NCBI GenBank assembly: GCA_002964805.2 | Contig: PUDQ02000045.1 | Location: 1-64,000 of the forward strand | DNA length: 64,000 nucleotides | Source of the DNA: Trametes villosa | Taxonomy: Eukaryota > Basidiomycota > Agaricomycetes > Polyporales > Polyporaceae | Direction: 5' to 3' | Shown here: piece by piece, positions 12,773 through 23,720 of the stretch | How positions within the stretch are numbered: position 1 is the stretch's first letter | Layout of the letters: the number at the start of each line of letters is the position of its first letter | Notes under the pieces: model-generated | Told to the model about the DNA's origin: nothing | The model's database searches: none | The model's input: only the letters and a program-made list of their open reading frames with translations | Made by a program: the position numbers and the translations under genes

Positions 12773-14219
12773 ATGCACCCCGGCAAGCTCGGTCGCTGGC
12801 TTAAGCCGGACGGGGCTGTCGTCTTTATGTGCAACTGCCGCGGCCCATGCGAAGGCGAATGGCACGAACTCCCCAACCGCCGGCGGTTTAAACAACACGC
12901 CCCGCATCGCCCGAACCCCGCGCAGTTTCTACAGCAGCAGGCAAACGCTGCGGCAGCGCCACGCCAGGCGGCAGATGCCGTTCCGGCTAACCCAGTTCGA
13001 ATGCATGCGCCCGCGCTGTTACATGGCGCCGCTGCCGCCATCCCTCCCCCAGTAAGCTCGCCATCTCTGCGCGTTCTCTGTGTCATTACCGGCGAATTGA
13101 CAGGCTATTCCACAGCCGCAAGACGGACCATATGCCGCCATGCCACCGCTCGTCGACGATGACGATGACGACGAGCCGCCTGTCGACGATCCTGACCCTG
13201 GCCCTCCTGTAGCAGACGTTGGCGGCCTCGGTGTCCGTGCGCCCGCGCCCGCCCCTCCTAGGCCCGACTCTCCCATGCTCCAAGACGAGGAGATCGCCGC
13301 TATGGATGCAATCATCCAGCAGGTCAACGAGCTCATCGCCCTGCAAGCCGACAACGCCGAGCCGGACGTCAATGAACCTCCTCCCGAGTTGCCACCCGCG
13401 GAACCTGACGAGGATGGCCCTCACTCCCGGTGTGGACAGCGCGAGCACAAGCAAGCATGACACAAGCACAGAGGCCGCCGCCGTGAGCGACGCAAGCGCG
13501 AACACGGGACACGACACTACCGCTGCCAACGTCGCAGCAGCATCCGGCCTCGCACTTGCACCCCTCCAACCGCCGCCGCCGCCTCCGCCTGTGGCGCAGA
13601 ACCAGCGTCGCGTCACGCCCCGGGTGTGTTTCTTCCTCCCCCCGATTGCTTAGCATCACTGATCAGATACTACACAGATCCCCGATTTATTGTAAGTCGA
13701 AAACCGTGCCACATCCGTCATGCTAACTGGATGTGTCGTCTAGCAAGAGCCTGCCTTGGAGCAAGCCGCCGAAAGCCTCGAAGGACAGCCTCGACTCGAG
13801 CTCACGACCGCACGCCACCGCAAATGAGGATACCTCGGGAGCTCCGGCGTCCTCGACCTCCCAGGTGGTACAGCCTGCGGTAAGTACTATATGTGCTGCG
13901 ATCTCGTATCGAGGGCAAGCTCATCGTGTCTTACGTCTAGGAACATAAAACCAAGAGCCTCAAATTAGTACATAGCACGTCCGGGAATGCAGACCCCAAG
14001 GTTGCGCCCGCAATCTGGCCGCCGCCGCCCCGGACTGGAGGCAGGACTGAGCTGAAGTACGTTTGCCATCCTCGCCTCGACCCACATGCTGACAGAGCCG
14101 ACAAAGGGATGCATGCGCGCGCGCGCGGGCGGACCAAAACGGGCCCAACACGGAAGAGGCCTTCGAAGCCTGGTACAAGAAAACCCATCACTACGCAAAG
14201 AAGATACGCACACGGCTGA
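12773..14219 (+). CDS. Transposon-borne seven-exon ORF with Cys cluster
   Basis: Proposed exons: 12773-13051, 13104-13429, 13467-13623, 13678-13691, 13744-13879, 13941-14056, 14096-14219. All phases agree and give 383 aa. Two introns are very short (37 and 39 nt) and one exon is 14 nt, so the model could instead hide frameshifts. The N-terminus has C-x-C-x3-C followed by an R-rich segment and H (MCNCRGPCEGEW, then RRRFKQH), resembling the small zinc-binding module at the start of many fungal transposon proteins. A Gln/Ala-rich stretch, an acidic Pro-rich middle (six Asp in a row) and a basic tail follow. It is the only candidate gene between the element's inverted ends. It lacks catalytic motifs; a DNA-binding accessory or truncated transposase is a guess. 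Confidence 0.5.
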
Positions 14220-14549
14220 TTCATACGACCTCGACGAACATTTCTGCTCATACATGTACTCGGTTTCATGTAGAAATTCGCTACTCAAGATCCTGCGGCT
14301 TCTCAGAAACCCGGAGCCGCCCCAAGCGGCGAATGAACGCCACACGGTCTTTACGACGGTGCGTCGCGGGTGTCGCGAGCGTCGCGACAGCATCGCCTCT
14401 GTTTGCGCTGACTTGCGAGCTTCGTGGACAGGGGTTAGTATGTGCGCGCGGAGGCGAGGCGCAACAACATCACTACATGTTACGAGGTAGGCGGCGCAAC
14501 CGTGTGGGCGCGAGGCGCGAGGCGTGCCGGGCGCGGAGCGGGGCGGACG

Positions 14550-14660
14550 GGGGGGCGCGCGCGGGCGCTGAGCGGGGGGCGCGGGGGCGCTGAGCGGGGG
14601 GCGCGGGGGCGCTGAGCGGGGGCGCGGGGGCGCTGAGCGGGGGGCGCGGGGGCGGGGCGG
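14550..14660. repeat. GC-rich minisatellite
   Basis: About four to five tandem copies of a 23-24 bp unit of the form GCGCTGAGCGGGGGGCGCGG lie inside the transposon at 12224-14906. Long minus-strand frames of Pro/Ala/Arg across it are artefacts of composition. Confidence 0.85.
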
Positions 14661-14913
14661 ACGGGGGCGGACGGGTCTGTTCGGAAGGAATCGGATTAAT
14701 GTATTCGAGGGCTCGTCTTTTGATACAATGCGATCCATTCGAATGGATGCCGTTGGATGCTGAATGGATAGGATTGGACGCCAATGGCTCACAATCCAGC
14801 CATTGACCATCCGGGCCAATGGCATCCATTCGGAGCCATTCACGGATAGGATTTGATTGGATTGGATTCGAATGGATATCTGCGATTGGTGCAGGTTCTC
14901 ACTGGGGCCTAAG

Positions 14914-16985
14914 GCAGCGCTGCTTGGAGTTATGTGATCCACGTGAGCGAGTGGCCCTTTTTCGCACGCGTCGCGGCACACAGACTTACTATAGGCAGGT
15001 ACCGTCAGACGACGAAATGGCTCGCTTCGCCACCACGCAGGCTGCATCCTAGTCTCAAGGGGACGACTGGACTTAGCAGAACGTTAACAGACGTTCAAGT
15101 TAACGCGTCGACACTGCGTCGCCGCGCGGGTAGACGCTTAATTCACCCCAGGGCGCTTATGGCGAGTTAGCCAGCCTCACGGACACTCGACGTTATGCCG
15201 TTCACGCAACTCTCAACGGACTTGAGGGAGAACGGCGATGCTTCGCACGCCAGGCCCGATTCCACTGTTTAGAGCGAAATAAATACGGTATGCCAGTCGT
15301 AGCTGTAGAGTGGCTAGTATTCCGGATACTGAGCAGCGATGGAGACGCATGGCTAACATTCGACGGTGCAAACACGCTGTGACCCGGTTATGTGTTGTCG
15401 GCACTCGGCGAGACTGGTGCTTGTATATTATGTGCGACTCTGCCCCCTCTGAGAGCACATCGGTACGGCTGCCTAGGGGAGACTGGCATGATTCCCGCGT
15501 GCGCTGGGAATTTACGGGGGCAAACCCCGCTGCAGATAACCTTGTAAATATTCCAGTAGGTCCACTCCCTAGCCTTCTCGCGTCTCACAGAGTGTCACCA
15601 CGGCTGTCTCGACATGAGCGAGTGAGTGACGTCGACATAGAGACTCAGAGACTCTAAGAAACTCGGATTATCTTTGACTTTACTGTGTAAGTCGCACAAC
15701 CAAATGCGCGTCAATAAAGGGAAAACCCGTGTGGAACGCGCGCTCAACGGGTGGACACGGGTGCATCAAAAACGGTCACGTGCCTCAGCGAGTTGTCATA
15801 AGAAAGCCGATTCCTAGTGGAATCGGAATGACCTTCAGAAGTTCCATGCCTGTACATCATGTATGATTGGACACACTGTCGACATGTCAAGGCATATGGG
15901 CGTGTTTTGCCCGTGTTGCAGCCCGGACTAAACTTTTGTGGCTGGCGGATTTCTGGTGCGTGACATTTGTACTTGTCCCCCGCAAAGTCGTCCCAACACC
16001 CCCCTATGAAGTATGCTCGCTTCGCTCGCAATCACTCAGGCGCGGTTGTGCAACGCTGCCCGTTCCACGGATGATTCCTCACTCCCCAATGCTCCGTACC
16101 ACCTGTGACTTGGGCCCATGGTATGCTGTGTATATAACTATACTATGGTAAATTTTTGAGCCAGTATGTGAGGAATTGAGGGATAGAGAGCGATCCCGTT
16201 TTTTCAGCCACCGTTTTGCTTACCTACACGCGAGTTCTGCAAAGCTCGGCAAAGCTTTGCAAAACCTCTGTGCATCGACCCTCCCTCATCTGACAATCAA
16301 TCGGTGTGGCATACTGCCTCACGCATGTTCAATAAACATGTCTAGCAGCAGATGCAGGTGCCATGGGACGAACGAAGGGACATTATGACGATACGGAACG
16401 GCTGTACAAACATCTGAACACAAACACGTCCAATCACAGGGCGTCCGGGCCGCAGCAGTGGCACAGAACAGAACAGTCACACAGTGACACAACGTGGCAG
16501 TGACGTTACAGTCACTACGGCGTGATTTGGCTCCCCAAGACCTGTTCTACTTCGTAGTCCAGGAATAGTAACAGATATACAATATGTACAGCAGTTGCAG
16601 TCTTGTGGCCAGAGGATACGTGTGGAGGGAAATCTCGGGGTTTTGCAAAAATCCCGATACTCGTAACCTCATGAGTGGACCGTGGTCATGTCCGGACTCC
16701 GCTCATAGGCTCTTTGTAGTGCCTGCGACGCGCGCTACGCTCTGTCCCACGTCCCGATGCGTTCGGACTTGTCTCTCGTTCCGTTTCGCGACCTCCTTGT
16801 CGCTCCCTTCCCTGTCTTGACTCGTAGCGACCACTCTCTCCCTCTCTCTTCCTGTCTTGCCCTCTGCCCACCTCAGCCACTCCTTACTCAGCTCACCATG
16901 TGCCCCGGGCATACGACTACGCCCTTCGCCCAACTCAGTCTATTAGGTTAGATTGCCTCACATTCCCTTTGCCCTGCTCGAGTAC
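14914..16985. other. Non-coding interval
   Basis: No gene recognised. An 8-bp perfect hairpin, CCGATTCC/GGAATCGG, is near 15812-15831, and short GCAAAGCT repeats occur near 16240. The right part probably includes the undelimited 5' LTR of the gypsy element that follows. Confidence 0.4.
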
Positions 16986-16993
16986 TATAAAAG
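16986..16993 (+). promoter_or_regulatory. TATA box of the gypsy element 5' region
   Basis: TATAAAAG lies 327 bp upstream of the gag ATG, followed by pyrimidine-rich leader sequence. This is the position expected for an LTR promoter. I could not define LTR ends because the element has lost its 3' LTR. Confidence 0.5.
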
Positions 16994-17319
16994 CCCGCGA
17001 CTTGTAACCCAGTCGGTAGCGTTCAAGCGAGACCCGACCAATGCCCAGTCTCCTCCCTCGAGCGAACCTCTTCGGTGTCGCGTCACCTCCCAACGGGCGC
17101 GAACGTGACATATTTTGACTGCTAGTCTCTCTCTCTGAACCACCGACTTCTCGACTCGACTTCTCTCTCGTCTCGTCTCTATCGCCCCCTCTCCCGCGAC
17201 TACCTCCCGCCGACTGGGCCTTCTCGAGTCTGATCAACTCGGGTTCTCCTTTCGGTCTATACCGGTACGTCGCCGTCTCGTTTCTCATTTACTCACTATT
17301 TCTACAGATAACCCAAAAC

Positions 17320-19827
17320 ATGTCAAACCGATACAACTTCCGCAACCGCACGGGTGCCTCAGCGGCCGCGTCGCAGAGCGGACCGGCTACAGGTGAGTCT
17401 CATACCGAAAGTCTGGATACTCACCCCACCGCCCTCGGGAGCCCTCTCACCAGGTCTTCGGACAGCGTGTCCGCTACCGGTGGTACACACCCCGGCTCCG
17501 AGAGACGGCCTGGCTTCCTATACAGCCAGGCCGCGGGCTCGCGACCCTCGTCTCCGCTGCAAAGCGCGGGACAGGAGACTGCTTCGGCGGCTACCCCTCA
17601 AGAGGAACAACGCGGCCCGGGAGCGGGAACGGCCAATCCCAGCCCCGGAGGCCGCAAACATCGCGTAACAGTCGCGGACGTCACCGATGAGAACGACGAC
17701 GGAGGTCCTTGGACCACGATCGTTCGTCGACGAACCCGGAGCACAGGCCCCGTCCCGCTCGAGAGCGAGCTCGCGTCCCCGCGCTGCCCCTCGGTGTTAT
17801 CCGCGGCGCAGCACGCCATCATCAAGACCGCTAAGGCGGGAATGACGGACCGCCAGCGCGTCGGACGCCGGATGAAGGTCGTAGGGACGACCGCGAGGCG
17901 CGAAACGTCGAGCAGCTCGAGAGGGCAAGGCCCGTCTCGAGACAAGGGAAAGACCGTGGACGCCCGTAACTGGGGCGCCGCCGGTATTCTCGACGAGGAG
18001 CTTAGCCCCGACGCGCAGCGCCGGGAGCTAGCTCAGTATTCAGCACGCCCGGAGGGCATCGATAGCACAAATATATTTGATGGCTACGTATACAGCCGAT
18101 GTCGGCTCTACAGTGCACGCGCAGGGGCGCACTCCCTCGCACACGGCAGTCCTAGCGCGCGACGGCCTCGTTGACGAGATTGCGGCTCTTCGGCGCGAGA
18201 TCGAAGAGGTGCGCGAGCAGAGCGGCCACCAGCCGTCTGCGACGCCGAGTAAAGCCCGCCGCGATAAGCACAGCTCGAAAGAGAAAGCCGCGAAAGCCGC
18301 GAAGCGTCCGGGATGCCACGCGCGCGACCCGGAGAACGCAAAGAAGAAGAAGAATTCTATCTACCCAGTAGCACAAATAGAACCTGGCAGCGACCTAGGG
18401 CGAGCCTTCGCCGACTTGACAGGTCTTGACTCTTCGGACAACGATAGCTCGTCGTCGTCGTCTTCGGGCACGTCCTCGGGCGGGTCTCCAGACTCTTCAG
18501 ACCCAGGTAGTGACTCGGAGGACGTTGCAGCGTCGTCAGACTCGGCGAGCTCGCCTTCCTCGGGCGCAGACGACGAGCCATCTAAGAAGCACAAGAAGCA
18601 TAAGAAGAGACGCGCCAAGAAGCCCGTCTTGAAGCCAGAATAGCCGACGCCGTATGACGGACGAGCAGATGCACAGGTATTCCATAAGTTTATGAGGCAG
18701 ATGACAGAATATCTGAAAGGACATACCATTGATTGTGCTATGAACGCATCCACCGTGTCCAACTTTCTCACCGAGACTGCGTACAGCTTCTGGGAAAGCA
18801 CGGTCGCACGCGAGCCTCACAAATGGAGGCTACGCAAGCTGTTCAGGGCCTATTCAACCATTGCTTCCCTGCGGATCATCGCCTTCGCGAACGCGAACGC
18901 TTGCGACGATGCCGGCAGGACCAGCGAACCGTTCGTGAGTACGTGCACCAGTTGGAGACCCTTCTGCTCACGGTACTAGGCATTTATTCGGAACGCGAAC
19001 GCGTGGATAAGCTGTGGAACGGTCCTAGATTCTCGATCCAGAAGGAGCTTTGGAAGAAGCAACTTACTCCAATCGATGCAACCTGGTCAGAGGTACGCAG
19101 CTGGGCAGAGCACATCGAGATCGCCGAACGACTCGGCCAGCGGACGGGGGCAAGGCCGGCCGCCGTGAACGGCGGAGGCGAACGACGAAACGAGGGACCG
19201 GGGACCGCTCGGGTAAAACATCGGTCTTCCGACGCGCGGGGTTCGTACCCAACGCGCGCCCCTTCAACGTCGTCTCCACGCTTTGCGTCATCCTCTGGCG
19301 ATTCGAACCGGTACCAGCCCCGACTAGACGCCGCGCGCGGCGCTCCGAACAGCTCTAAAACCTCACAAGGAAGTCAGCGACCGAAGCTAAGCGATAAGGA
19401 ACGTGCAGAGCTCACTGCAGCCGGGAAGTGCTTCCTCTGCAAGCAGCCCGGACATTTCGCAAACCGTTGCCCTACTGCACAAGTAGTCAAGTCGGACCGG
19501 AAAGGAAAGCCGCCTGGGCTCACCTCGTACAACGTCGAGCTCGGGGCAACTCGCTCCGATGTCGAGGAGCTGCGTGCACTTGCTGAGAGGACGGCATCGA
19601 CCGCAGGGATAAGTCTTAACGCGCTCTTTTGGGACGCGCAAGACGACAGCGAGCTGTGTGATAGCGGCATGCTGTCAACATGCGCAAACGGATCAGCGTC
19701 AGTATGCGACGACTGCGAGACTTGCGACAGCGCGCGTTCCGAATGCGCACCCTTGACAGGCTGCTCAGACCGCGACTCTGGCGACGAGACCACGCCGCGT
19801 CTACTCGTCTCGCGAAGGGCGCCCTAG
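17320..19827 (+). pseudogene. gypsy 1 gag, frameshifted
   Basis: Opens at ATG 17320 (MSNRYNFRNRT, the usual basic start of this gag type). The reading shifts frame near 18070, meets a TAG at 18641-18643 just before PTPYDGRADAQVF, and shifts again near 18850, where RTVREYVHQLE and SERERVDKLWNG resume the gag core. The zinc knuckle CFLCKQPGHFANRC (CX2CX4HX4C) is encoded near 19432-19473. A Ser/Asp-rich and then Lys-rich low-complexity segment lies at 18430-18640. Gag would form the particle and bind the RNA; with these breaks it cannot be made as one protein. Confidence 0.88.
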
Positions 19828-19897
19828 GTCGCAATTAGAAGACTTATATGCGGAACGCGCGGAGGAGCTACTTGCCTATCACAGACCCTATTGCCTG

Positions 19898-22800
19898 TTG
19901 GAGCAAGCGCGAAATCCGGTCGTCAAGAGTGAAAACGAGGGGTTCTGGTTGTCCTGTACAGTAGCGTCGTGGTACAGAGGCAAACAGATAATCTACAGAA
20001 ACGGAAGCGGGCGCGATACTGAACGCCTCGGCAAGCGCCGGCGAGCAGGCGCTCGCTCGCTCAGATCCAAAATCCAACATTGCCGCCCCGACACGGACAT
20101 AGACCGCGGCGACGAGAGCTCGCCTAATGTCTATCGTACCACCAATGACTCACATGTTGTCTTTCATTGGAACATGGAGGACGTCTTGATCGAGTCCTCA
20201 GACTTGAAGGATCCCGGTTTTGATGTCGTCAAGTTCTTTCGAAGGCATGTGGTTGCGCAGAAGTCGCCTGGCCATCAAGCGTGCTTCTTGCGCCGGGACG
20301 ACGCGGACACGATGGAAAACGCGCTTCAACGCGGGGTACTGCGGCACCTGGAGCGTGAGTATCCTTGGCCGGAAGCCGATTACGAACATTTCTGCTCGCG
20401 GCGCTTCTGCGCGTTCGAGCTGGAAACCGCAATCCGCGTCAGGGATATGTACCTTGGAGTGACTGTAGACATACCAACGTGGATGCTCGAGAACATGGCA
20501 GATCTAAAGGGCGAGGTACGTCAGCTTTTTCACAGCAAGTCCCACGAGATGGTCAAGACCGCGCCGCACCTATCGCTGCTCGCAGTACAGCCCACAACGG
20601 TTGCGCACGATCGTACACCGTATCTGGCAGTGCAGCGTAATGCCGCCACACCACGGGACCTCGCTCGACTCATTCCCGAGCCTGTGGTCGTTGTAGTCAA
20701 TATCAACGGCGAGCCGGCGAGGGCACTGCTCGACTCCGAATCGTTGTTGGACTTCATGTCTGCAAAGCTCGCGCATCAGCTGGGGATCCAGGCATTCGAA
20801 CTGGCGAAGCCGTTACCGGTTCATCTCGCGGTCCAAGGTTCGCGCGCGAAGATAAATTATGGCTGTCGCGCGCGGTTTGAATATCAGCGCATAACATCGG
20901 AACGGTACTTCGATATCATAAATCTACTTAGCTATGATCTGATCCTTGGAACACAGTTTCTTTTCCAGCACCAGGTGTCTCTCGGGTTCAACCCGACAGC
21001 GGTTGTAATTGGTAGCCCGGACGCGCGGCCCATCGAGGGCGCGCAAGTGCGCGTCCTCCAATTCCAGGCTGCGGAGCTGCTAGATGATCGTCTAGAGGAC
21101 CCGCGACGCGAACTTAGTGAGTACGCAGCGCCGATATGCAAAGAAGCGAGCGGCTCACCACTTCCTCCTCTGCGTGCGATCAACCATCGCATTCCCTTGA
21201 TCGACCCGGATAAGGTCTACTCATGGCGTCCGTCGAAGTGCCCGGACGCTCACCGAGCGAGCTGGGCGGAGAAGCGCGACGCGTACCTTCGCTCGGGGCG
21301 CTGGAGGGCGACGAACGCGAGAAACACCTCTCCGATGCTATCACTCACTAAACCGGGCACCGGCGTGAAAGGCGTCCCGCCTCGTCTACGCGTGGTATAT
21401 GACCTGCCTGAGCGCAACGTGAATACACACAAAGTAACTTCTCCTTTACCAGATATGGAGGGTGTCCTTCGCCGCCTCGCGCGGCACCCGTATCGAAGCT
21501 TGATCGATGGGAAGGACGCCTATGAACAGATCCGTGTTGAGCCGGAGCACGTAGAGCGAACCGCTATGACGACGCCAGATGGCAATATGGTTAGCCTCGT
21601 ACTACAGCAGGGAGACTGTAATGCCGTAGCCACTTGCCAGGGTTTGATGAAATATATCTTCGGACCATTTATCGGTGTCTTCATGGATGTGTATCTTGAT
21701 GACATCGCAATATATTCGAACAGCCTAGACGAACACGTTGAGCACGTCAAGCAAGTCATTGACATTCTGAAACGAGAGCAGCTTTAGCTTAGTGCCACAA
21801 AACTGCACTTCTTGTGCCGCGAGCTGAAGGTCCTCGGACGCATTGTTGACAACCGCGGAATCCGTATGGACCCTGATAAAGTTGGCTCTGTCCTGAACTG
21901 GAAGGTCCCTACTAATAAGGAACTGCTCCGCGGGTTTCTAGGCTCGGTTGGATACCTCGCGGATGACATTGCGTCAATTCGCATACCTATGGGCATTCTT
22001 GCGTCAATGACGGGAGTTATGGCTTCGTTTAGGTGGGAATATACGCACCAGCGCGCATTCGACCAGATCAAGGGGCTCGTGCATGCGCACCGCGAGCACC
22101 GCCGGCGACCGCTCGATTATGGCCGCGCCGCGCCGCCTATCTGGTTGGTGACGGACGGTTAGCACGGCGAAATCGCGGGCGTCATCAGCCAAGGAGCGGA
22201 CTTCCGAAACGCGCGGGTAGCAGCGTTTTTCTCTGCACAACTTTCGTCAGCACAGTCCAACTACCCGGTGCACGAGATAGAAATGCTTGCGGGTGTTGGG
22301 GCGATGCAGAGGCATCGGGACATCCTTCTTGGGTGCCATTTCACTTGGGTCACTAATCACAAGGGGCTCGTGCACTTGTTGCAGCAGCGGAACCTGTCCC
22401 GCCGCCAGGCGAGGTGGCTGGAGAAAATATCAGAATTTAGTTTTGATATCGAATACGTGCCGGGCGCGGAAAACGTCCTTGCGGACGCACTTTCACGCAT
22501 ATACTCTAATGACCAGCCCGGCACGGTACGGTCGCCCTCGGAGTATGTTGTGTTCGACCCGGAGGGCGGACCGTCGGCGCCGGCTCTCGCCGCCCATGCC
22601 ATCTCCTGGTGGACGCCGAAGGACGGAGTCATCCTGCCCTATCTCTGGCGGCGTCGGCGCCTCGCCGCGACACAGGTGTGCGCCTGCGATCACAGAGAAT
22701 TCGCACAGAGCAAGCAACTCCGCGTGCGGCGCTGACATCCCGTATGCACACGGAACCGCCTGTGCGCACGCAGTGCCGCAGCGCGACCGCGCAAGCAAGC

Positions 22801-23720
22801 GCCACCCGTCCTGACGGGGTCCTCAAATCAGTCGACTACGCGCCATGCTGGAGGGCGTCGTACGCCTCTTCCACGCGCCGAGACCGGCCGTCCTGAGACA
22901 GCCATAGAGTTCTCGGGGCGCGTGGCCCGTCTCATTCTGCACGGTCCGCGCGCAGAAGGAGAGGAGGGCGCCAGTCCCGGCCGCTCGCATACGGAGCGCA
23001 GCAGCCCGGACCAGTCAGTGCAGGCGTCCCGTACTCTCGATCGCAAAGCCCAGGCGCCGGCGCCAGAGATTCTTCCCTCACCGGAGGACAGGCGGGCGCC
23101 GATCGAAGCCCCTGTAGCGATAGGGCCACCTGAGAGCCCCGTCGCCATAGGAGTCGCGACGACTCGGAACGAGGATTCGCCTGCTAATGACTCTCTATCA
23201 GAGCATATCGCGTCAGCAAACGACGGAACTCACCTCGAATCGGAGGTGCGGAACCGTTACGGGGAAGACCCGTTCTTCAATACGATTCTGATGGCTCCGA
23301 AACAATACAAGAATTTTGAGGTTCTCGACGGCTTGATCCTCTTGAAGGATCGCGCGCGCGACCTCGTGTGCTTGCCGGATATCCGGGTCAAGGGGCGAAA
23401 TGTCAGGGAGATCGTGATATCGCATGCGCACTCACTATTGGCGCATCTCGGGCCCCGCAAGACGTCGGACCTCCTTCGCGATCACGTCTGGTGGAAGACG
23501 CTTGTGGCGGACGTCCAAAAGTATTTTGATACGTGTATGACCTGCAAAAGGAGTAAGCCGAACAATCAGAAGCCGTACGGGTTGCTGAACCCGTCGTACC
23601 TAGCGTACCTTGGGAAGCGATAGGTGTGGACTTCGTAGCTCCGCTACCAGTAGCCAAAGACCGCAACGCGTCGTACGACTCTATCACTACCATTATCGGT
23701 TCAAATGTCCGGTGGTTGGC
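19898..23720 (+). pseudogene. gypsy 1 pol (PR-RT-RH-partial IN), broken
   Basis: Protease: ALLDSESLLDFMS near 20720 has DSES where the active site is normally DSGS, so the catalytic loop is mutated. RT: MDVYLDDIAIYSN near 21690 carries the intact YxDD-type motif. TAG stops at 21785-21787 and 22160-22162 interrupt an otherwise continuous RT/RNase H frame. RNase H tether motifs TNHKGLVHLL and ADALSR are near 22360-22500. The integrase zinc finger (SHAHSLLAHLG then CMTCKRSK) is near 23420-23550, after which a stop at 23621-23623 and a frame change precede GVDFVAPLP, the first catalytic Asp. Nothing matching the remaining integrase core follows. The element is dead. Confidence 0.9.

Larger units (their letters stand above)
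12224..14906. mobile_element. Unclassified 2.7-kb TIR DNA transposon
   Basis: Both ends carry a 26-bp perfect terminal inverted repeat starting CCCAGTGAGAACCTGCACC (12224-12249 and 14881-14906). The element is flanked by GCCTAAG at 12217-12223 and 14907-14913, a 7-bp target duplication. Subterminal regions hold many short ATCCAATC or GAATGGAT phrases on both sides. Inside lie the ORF at 12773-14219 and a GC minisatellite. The ends do not begin CACT, and the duplication is not the 8 bp usual for hAT, so I leave the superfamily open. No DDE transposase is visible, so it is probably non-autonomous. Confidence 0.8.
16986..23720 (+). mobile_element. Decayed Ty3/gypsy retrotransposon 1
   Basis: Order on the plus strand: promoter-like leader, gag with zinc knuckle, protease, reverse transcriptase, RNase H, then integrase zinc finger and the start of the integrase core. 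This is the Ty3/gypsy order. Several frameshifts and stops interrupt the reading frames. Similarity stops near 23720, just after the first integrase Asp, and no matching LTR is seen downstream, so the 3' third is lost. Confidence 0.9.

Noticed and set aside
13965..15047. 360-aa minus-strand ORF
   Set aside because: It runs antisense through the GC minisatellite and the transposon end; composition is Pro/Arg/Ala and no motif is present.
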